A stretch of 25,311 nucleotides of DNA from Smittium culicis (taxonomy: Eukaryota > Kickxellomycota > Harpellomycetes > Harpellales > Legeriomycetaceae), in NCBI GenBank assembly GCA_001970855.1, contig LSSN01001889.1:1-25311 (forward strand). The letters run 5' to 3'. The translations under genes were made by a program, and so were the position numbers. Position 1 is the first letter of the stretch; every line of letters begins with the position of its first letter. Positions 19,611-25,311 of this stretch are shown here, one piece after another. The notes beneath the pieces were generated by a model. It saw nothing but the letters and a program-made list of their open reading frames with translations, was not told where the DNA came from and did no database searches.

Positions 19611-22341
19611 ATGAGCGTTAAAACTCCTTTGTTAACTAAACGAAACATTTCGAGTATTGTTACTCCGAAGCCTCACATTGTAATTTCAAATACCGCAACA
19701 CCAAACGATGATGTAAAAGAAAGAAAACAAAGAAGAAAATCTGCAATGCAAAGAAGAATTTCTGAACTAGCTACCCCAAAGCCACAAGCTCTAGTTGCAT
19801 CTATGAAAGCACTGAATCGCGTAGAGGATGGCGATGTGGCTGACAGTAGCTTTGATACAATTGATGAGAATTTTTCAGTTCAAATCCCATCTTTAACTCC
19901 AGAGGAGCTTAACAAAAGATTCGAAGAATGGATGAAAATCGCCGCTGATAATGTAAAGCAATTTCTACTTCATTCAGAAAAATTTCCTTAAATATTATTT
20001 CTTGGATGATTCAATTTTAATTAAATTTTTTATATAGAAAATTAACGTTCACAATACTTGGGATTTTGCCCTTATTGACTATTTTTATGATATGAGACTG
20101 CTCAAAGACGGCGGTAACATTAACTTTCAGAGAGCTTCTTGCACCTTAGATGGATGTGTAAAAATATACTCTTCCAGAGTAGATTCAGTTGCTACAGAAA
20201 CTGGAAAGCTATTAACTGGATTAGCTGAAGCACCATGTAAGTACTTTTTCATTAGCATATCAGCTTTCCTCTGAATAAAAAAAAATAAATAAATCTTTTA
20301 TTTATATTCACTTTAGCTAAAAAAAACCGCAATAATAGCGATGATGAAGATGAAAATGCCACTCACAGAAAAACAAAAAAGAGGGTAAGAAAAAAAAAAT
20401 TTTTTTTGCAGTAATATTTCATTCATATTCTATCTTACTCTAGTTTCTAGCAGAATACCATATATTTAAAAGATATTATATGCAAAATTTATTTAGGGAA
20501 ACTCTGCTGTCAAAACTTTGGTTACTGATTTCTCTTCAATTAGTCTTAAAAAATTCGACCTAGAATTAAGTGTTGATCCTTTATTTAAAAAGGCAAGTGC
20601 TGATTTTGACGAAGGTGGATCTAACGGCCTACTACTAAAAAACTTAGATATCGATAAATCTGGAAAGATCTTATTCGATTCTGGCGCATCTGTAGGTTTG
20701 TCTTCAAACATTTTCAACCGTTCAGATGATATTCATACTCCAGATAGTTACAATCCAACATTTGACCAAACAAGTAACCCTTTTTTTATATGATTTTTAT
20801 ACTTGATAATTTGTATTTTTCTCTAATTATTTTTATTACTACTAGCTTTTGATATCCTTTCTGAAATAAACTCACAAATGGCTGATAAACAGATTAACAC
20901 ACTGCTTCATAACTATGTTCTTGAAAAGGATAATTCAATTGATTTCGACCTTTTAGTCTCACAAATTAGTGAAATTGAAAATAAAAATTATGAAAGCGAT
21001 GATGAAAATATAGACGACAACATGAATGATAATGCTTTTATGAATGACGAGGAAGAAAAAATTGATAGCTTTTTACATTTTGGTAATGATGACTTTCCTG
21101 AATCTCATATCAATGAGGCAGATTTTGATACAAACATTCAAATCCCCAATGACAGTGACAAAAATGCAGTCACTAACCAACAGGTTATTTCAAAACTTGA
21201 TTTTAATCAAGAGAATGACTTTTTTTCTTACTTTGATGCAAACTCCTCAAAAAGCTGGGCGGGTCCAGAACATTGGAAAATTCCTGTCTCTAAACCTGTT
21301 AGCTATTTAACACCAATTTCTGAGTCTGTTGATGTTAAGCACGAAACAACATCTACCAAATCTAAGAAAAAGAAGGAGCCATTTATTATCGACTTTAGTA
21401 AAGAAGCGGCTGATTCATGTCCTAATATTTACGATCAACCTGTTAGAATCTCAACGTTACAGCTTTCAAAAGCATCCTTAAAATCAAACAAGACTTTTGA
21501 TCTTCCATCTGATATGCAATTTAACTCAAAAAAGATGTTTTCTTTATTTTTAAAACCAACAGTTGAATTCCGTGCGCATAGAGCTAATACACTAAAAGGC
21601 GCAGTTGTAAAAGATGCTATCGTATCAAATATTTCAGATTCAGGAGCTTTTTCAATTGAGAATCAGCGTAAGATTGTTTTATATTTATAGCAATAGTTGA
21701 ACTAAATATATATGTAATGAAATTTTTTTATAATTTTTAACTTAGAAAATAACGATGACTTTGATTCCTTAAACTTTGATGATGAGATTGATGATTACGA
21801 TTCACTTTCTAGTATTCCAGCGGCTATTGAGCAATCTGACTCTATAGACTATGATGGGTCTAGTGTTTATGATCAATCTCAGTTTAGTCAGCAACAACAA
21901 AGCGAGGCCTTCAATCTACCCAAGTTGAAAGTCATTAAGCCCTTATATTTGTCATATGCGAAAGTGTCGAAGAAGGTAGATGTTAAAAAACTCAAGGACA
22001 ATATCTGGAAGAAATTATCTTCAAAACCAAACACAAGCGAGTCTACTAATACTAAATCGGCAGCAGATTCAGAAATGGAGATAGAAAACAAGTCAGGTGG
22101 TGTAGAAGGTGAAGAGGTGGTAGACTCACCCGGAATGATAGAAGTTAAAAGCGAGGAAAATGAGCAGTCATTTAGCCAAGTAGTTAGCGGACTTAAGTCT
22201 ATGTATCCAGCAGAGCGTCTTAAAGACATTTCAGTTTCGTTTTGTTTTATATGTTTATTGCATTTAGCGAATGAGAAGGGGTTAGAAATCGAATCGAATC
22301 CCAACATGGACGATTTGATTATTACTAACAATACGAATTAG
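19611..22341 (+). CDS. NCAPH: Condensin complex subunit 2 (CAP-H / Brn1 kleisin)
   Basis: This is the kleisin of condensin I. It bridges the SMC2 neck and SMC4 head, recruits the HEAT subunits CAP-D2 and CAP-G, and is needed for mitotic chromosome compaction. Predicted exons: 19611-19952, 20038-20236, 20317-20384, 20497-20773, 20846-21667, 21746-22341; 767 aa, normal for the family. N-terminus: conserved NDDVKERKQRRKS (32-44), then the SMC2-binding helical region beginning KINVHNTWDFALIDYFYDM (115-133). An acidic and basic stretch covers 182-203. The middle is low-complexity and acid-rich, with the family hallmark WAGPEHW at 433-439. C-terminal winged helix for SMC4: VDVKKLKDNIWKKL (about 647-660) and FICLLHLANEKGLEIE near the end. 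Five Thr-Pro sites (5, 18, 30, 55, 96) in the N-terminus suggest Cdk control. The start is the first ATG, after a purine-rich leader. All introns are GT-AG, 72-112 nt. Confidence 0.92.
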
Positions 22342-23452
22342 AATAATACTCCTGATTTTGTTTGGCGACTATATACTTTTATTTGAATTTAGCTTTCTAT
22401 TTAAAGTTTAACTTTTATAATTTAATAACATTTTTTATTACATTTGTTTTTATAACAAACATCCAACGCAATTAGCGCGCTTATTTATAAAATAAAATCC
22501 CTTGACTTATAGTCTGTCTAATTGAATCATAAAAAATAGTTATTTAGTTTTGCGATATTAAAATAAATTTCTTTTCTAGTTATACTGGTGATTCTGAGCG
22601 ATTGGAATGATTTATATTAATATGAGTAACAGAATATAAAATTTTATTCTTTACAACACTTGTTTAAAAATTTGTTTAATTTCGGTAGTATAATAATATT
22701 TACAGTTTTATATAATTTTGTTTAGCATTTTATAAACACATCAATTACTTGCAATCTCCAAGGTTACATAATGCATTTCCCTCATTTATTTTAGCGCTTT
22801 ATTAGAATTTATTTACATATCTTAAAGTATTATAGTTAATTAAAACAATATGGTTATATTATTAGGAAGAACTAGTAAAAAATTTAATGAGAACTTTTGG
22901 CTAGTACTTAATTTCCAGAAATCAAATATAAGACATTATTCAAACATAATTTATGGAAATAAGATAATTTATAGAATTTGATATATAATTAAAGTTGGGA
23001 AAGTTTGATTAACTAATCATTATGGTAAAATCCTCCTTGAAAAGTGCTAAACCTCTATAATAATCAAACAAAATTAATTATTAATCAATTAAAAATATTA
23101 TATATCTTGCTTTTATAGTTGTAGCTTATTTTGTTTTTTTAGCTTATACTATTTTGAAGATCGGCTCTATTAGAATATGAGTCAATATATATACGCCTGC
23201 TTGGCAATAAAAATAAACCAATCTTCAAAAAAAAAAAGGATTCAAGTACATTTTCAAATTCGGTTGACTATACAAATTAATTGGATTTATGCTATTTGAT
23301 ATCTTGATATCGCTATATCAGGCAACTATAAGCATCACTAATAAAAATTCAGACTATTTTGTTTTAAAATAATTATGTTGTCTTCGATTTAGATTTTTAA
23401 CAAAGAATTGTATTAACCCTTTCAGGGATCAAATTTTCCCTAAAAAAGAGCT

Positions 23453-23552
23453 TTAACCCTCCAAGTCCTGGAGTGCATAAAATATGCATTTGATAATTAA
23501 AATGCATACTTTATCATTTGGAAATTGAAAAAATCAGGACCTGGAGGGTTAA
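23453..23552. mobile_element. 92-bp MITE-like element with TTAA target sites (piggyBac type)
   Basis: The element at 23457-23548 is bounded on both sides by TTAA (23453-23456 and 23549-23552). Its ends are 14-bp terminal inverted repeats: CCCTCCAAGTCCTG on the left, and the complement of CCCTCCAGGTCCTG on the right, with one mismatch. TTAA duplication and CCCT...AGGG ends are hallmarks of piggyBac-superfamily elements. At 92 bp it cannot code, so it would be a non-autonomous copy. An inner palindrome built on TATGCATTT/AAAATGCATA lies between the ends. Another TTAACCCTTTCAGGG sequence starts 40 bp upstream, at 23413, and may be a fragment of a related end. No autonomous transposase is visible in the window. 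Confidence 0.6.
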
Positions 23553-24536
23553 AATGTTTCGTTTTATAAATTAACCATTAGGTAAATATTTTAAAAAATG
23601 TGCATTTCTATTTATAGCCAATAGCATTTAGAGAAAAAAATCAAATTTTCACAATAATAATAAATCATTAAATCCATTATAGTGTATTTGACCTCAAGTT
23701 TGGCCAGGCTTTAAGCTAAGCAAAATAACTAAATTTCATTAAAAAAATCAGCAAAATAATTAAAAAAAATATGCAATTTCATGAAAACTAAAATTTCTTG
23801 TACCCTCCCCTTTTACCTAATCAAACCCCTTAAGGTTAAAAGAGCTTTATTGAAAGTTTTTTGCATACTTATCCATACGTTTTAGATATGCTATTCACTA
23901 TTTTAGACATACCTGTATATGAATAAAAGGATTGTATGTTTTGTAGCATCTTAGATAAAAGGAAAAAAAAATCATTGATGACTTTATCTCTTCAGAATTC
24001 AATAATCTATTAATTTAATCAAGAAAACTGCTAAATATAAATTGTTGAAGCTTTGGTCTACACAAAGGGTTTATATTGATTATTGAGCATCTGTTAACAT
24101 GATTAAAAGGTGTATTGCACAAATATTAAACTATGTACATGCGTATTATCAGTGTACAAACACCAATATCTTATTCCAAATCACTAAAATTAAAAATAAA
24201 TTACGAATTTTGTAATATGAAAATGGTACAATCCATTTTTAACAACTAAATTTACACTGATTTAATTCGTTTTTATAGCAACAAAGCTAAATATGAATGG
24301 AATAAGCGAAAATTGTATATAAAATAAAAAATATAAATAGATGAAAGGAATTAAATAAAAAACTAATACCTAAAAAAAAAATTTTTGAGCTAACACTAGT
24401 ATTGAGTATTATTTAAATTTATATTAATATAAATATTTAAAGAGATGTAGCTTATTATAAATGAAATTATTATTTTAATAAGCATTAACCTGATTTAATG
24501 ATTAATTCATTTAATCCACTTAAAGTATATTCATAA

Positions 24537-24689
24537 CAAATTATAGCAGTAGATGAATTTAAATCGAAGGGATATTTTAATAGAAAAAAGTCTCAATCTT
24601 CAATGAATCTCACAAGTATAGTCAAAATAAATAATTTCAATATTGATCAAATAGTAGTTTACGAAAAGCGCCAACCTGAAGCGTTATAA
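24537..24689 (+). other. Coding-like open frame of 50 codons without start
   Basis: Following TAA at 24534, a frame runs open for 50 codons to TAA at 24687 with a balanced amino-acid mix (AVDEFKSKGYFNRKKSQSSM, later VVYEKRQPEAL). It has an internal ATG at 24603 and a possible splice acceptor (ATTATAG) at about 24540-24546. It could be a last exon, a small gene from the internal ATG (28 aa) or a relic. I recognise no family. Confidence 0.25.
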
Positions 24690-25293
24690 CTCAAAAAAAG
24701 CTGCTGCTCCACTTAAAATATCAGATTGAAATACAGACATATATAATTTAGCAGTATGAATTTAAAGTGCTGGATAAAGTTTTATATTTAATTTGCTCTG
24801 ATTTTTGCCATCTTGCATCATATTTGCAAGAAATTTCATCAAATCTATCTTTGATTATATGATGTAATTCATACTATAATCATACATGTATTTTATTTCA
24901 TATCTATCTATTTATTTTTTAATTTTATTGTACTCTATTATTATATATAATTTAAATAATATATAGATCAATTATAATATCTATATCTATACATAGTTTT
25001 GTCATTCATACTGCAATAAATATATAATTAAAAAGCTATTTTTTACGATAACTTGTTTTTATAAAATTTTACAGCTATAAATATCTTTAAAACCATAATA
25101 TATTCTATTTGTATCTAACTTTTATATATGCGTTATGATTTTGATTTTTTAGACTCAGCATTTTTGCCCAGGAGGATTTCTGGTCATATTTTTTTCTATG
25201 GATATAAATAGATTTACTAGTTATTGAAATTCTCCAATAGCTTAAAAAGTTTTTTTGTATACATATTTTTATGTTTAATAAACTCTCTGAGAC

Positions 25294-25311
25294 AAAAAAA
25301 AAAAAAAAAAA
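25294..25311. repeat. A18 homopolymer at contig end
   Basis: The last 18 bases are all A. With C12 at the other end this looks like an assembly stop at a homopolymer. I see no telomere-type repeat at either end. Confidence 0.85.

Larger units (their letters stand above)
22342..25293. other. Downstream AT-rich region, mostly gene-free
   Basis: About 3 kb after the condensin stop with no recognisable gene. It contains the 92-bp TTAA-flanked inverted-repeat element at 23457-23548, a 43-codon ATG frame at 22850-22981, and a 50-codon coding-like frame at 24537-24689. Near its right end is a diverged short repeat of part of that frame (TAGCAGTA.TGAATTTAAA, around 24544 and again at 24750-24767). 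The rest is stop-rich AT sequence. Confidence 0.55.

Noticed and set aside
20493..20717. 74-codon ORF on -
   Set aside because: Antisense shadow of condensin exon 4.
21044..21310. 88-codon ORF on +
   Set aside because: Out-of-frame shadow within condensin exon 5.
21888..22331. 147-codon ORF on -
   Set aside because: Antisense shadow of condensin exon 6, whose + frame has the winged-helix motifs.
1..25311. tRNA genes, rRNA, telomere repeats, CRISPR array, bacterial-type operons
   Set aside because: Searched by eye for the T-arm consensus, telomere-like repeats at the ends and regularly spaced repeats; none found. The spliced genes make the window eukaryotic.

Overview
The window is eukaryotic nuclear DNA from a very AT-rich genome. 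By eye roughly four fifths of the non-coding bases are A or T. The genes are cut by many short GT-AG introns, mostly about 65-180 nt. The standard genetic code fits: all four spliced reading frames are free of internal TAA, TAG and TGA, and they end in TAA or TAG. The sequence alone does not fix the lineage. Short frequent introns, a LARP7-family protein of only about 400 residues (the size range of fission yeast Pof8) and kilobases of AT-rich spacer would suit an early-diverging fungus or another microbial eukaryote. This is inference. The window starts with C12 and ends with A18, so it is probably one whole assembly contig.

Layout. 1-8514: no recognisable gene; AT-rich DNA with an exact 50-bp tandem duplication, a cluster of hairpins and a few GC-richer islands. 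8515-10978 (+): PSMD5, a 26S proteasome assembly chaperone, 11 exons. 11082-14318 (-): MSH5, a meiotic MutS homologue, 11 exons, converging on PSMD5 with only 103 bp between the stop codons. 14319-15586: divergent spacer that is visibly less AT-rich and holds exon-like open stretches, possibly a small undetected spliced gene on +. 15587-17366 (+): LARP7-family protein (La motif, RRM1, C-terminal xRRM), 6 exons. 17367-19610: spacer with no clear gene. 19611-22341 (+): condensin subunit 2 (CAP-H/Brn1 kleisin), 6 exons. 22342-25311: AT-rich DNA with a 92-bp TTAA-flanked inverted-repeat element of piggyBac-MITE type and two short coding-like open frames.

The four identified genes are housekeeping or meiotic genes: proteasome assembly, meiotic crossover control, small non-coding RNA chaperoning and chromosome condensation. 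Nothing suggests that they form a functional cluster. I reconstructed their exons by hand from reading frame, splice sites and family motifs. All phases close, but individual junctions are predictions. MSH5 suggests that the lineage has, or recently had, meiosis. I see no tRNA, rRNA, CRISPR array or intact transposase. The most interesting leads are the possible hidden gene at 14.67-15.32 kb, the complete La-module/xRRM architecture, the D-loop Asp-to-Asn change in MSH5, poly-T 5' splice sites in two genes, and the TTAA element.
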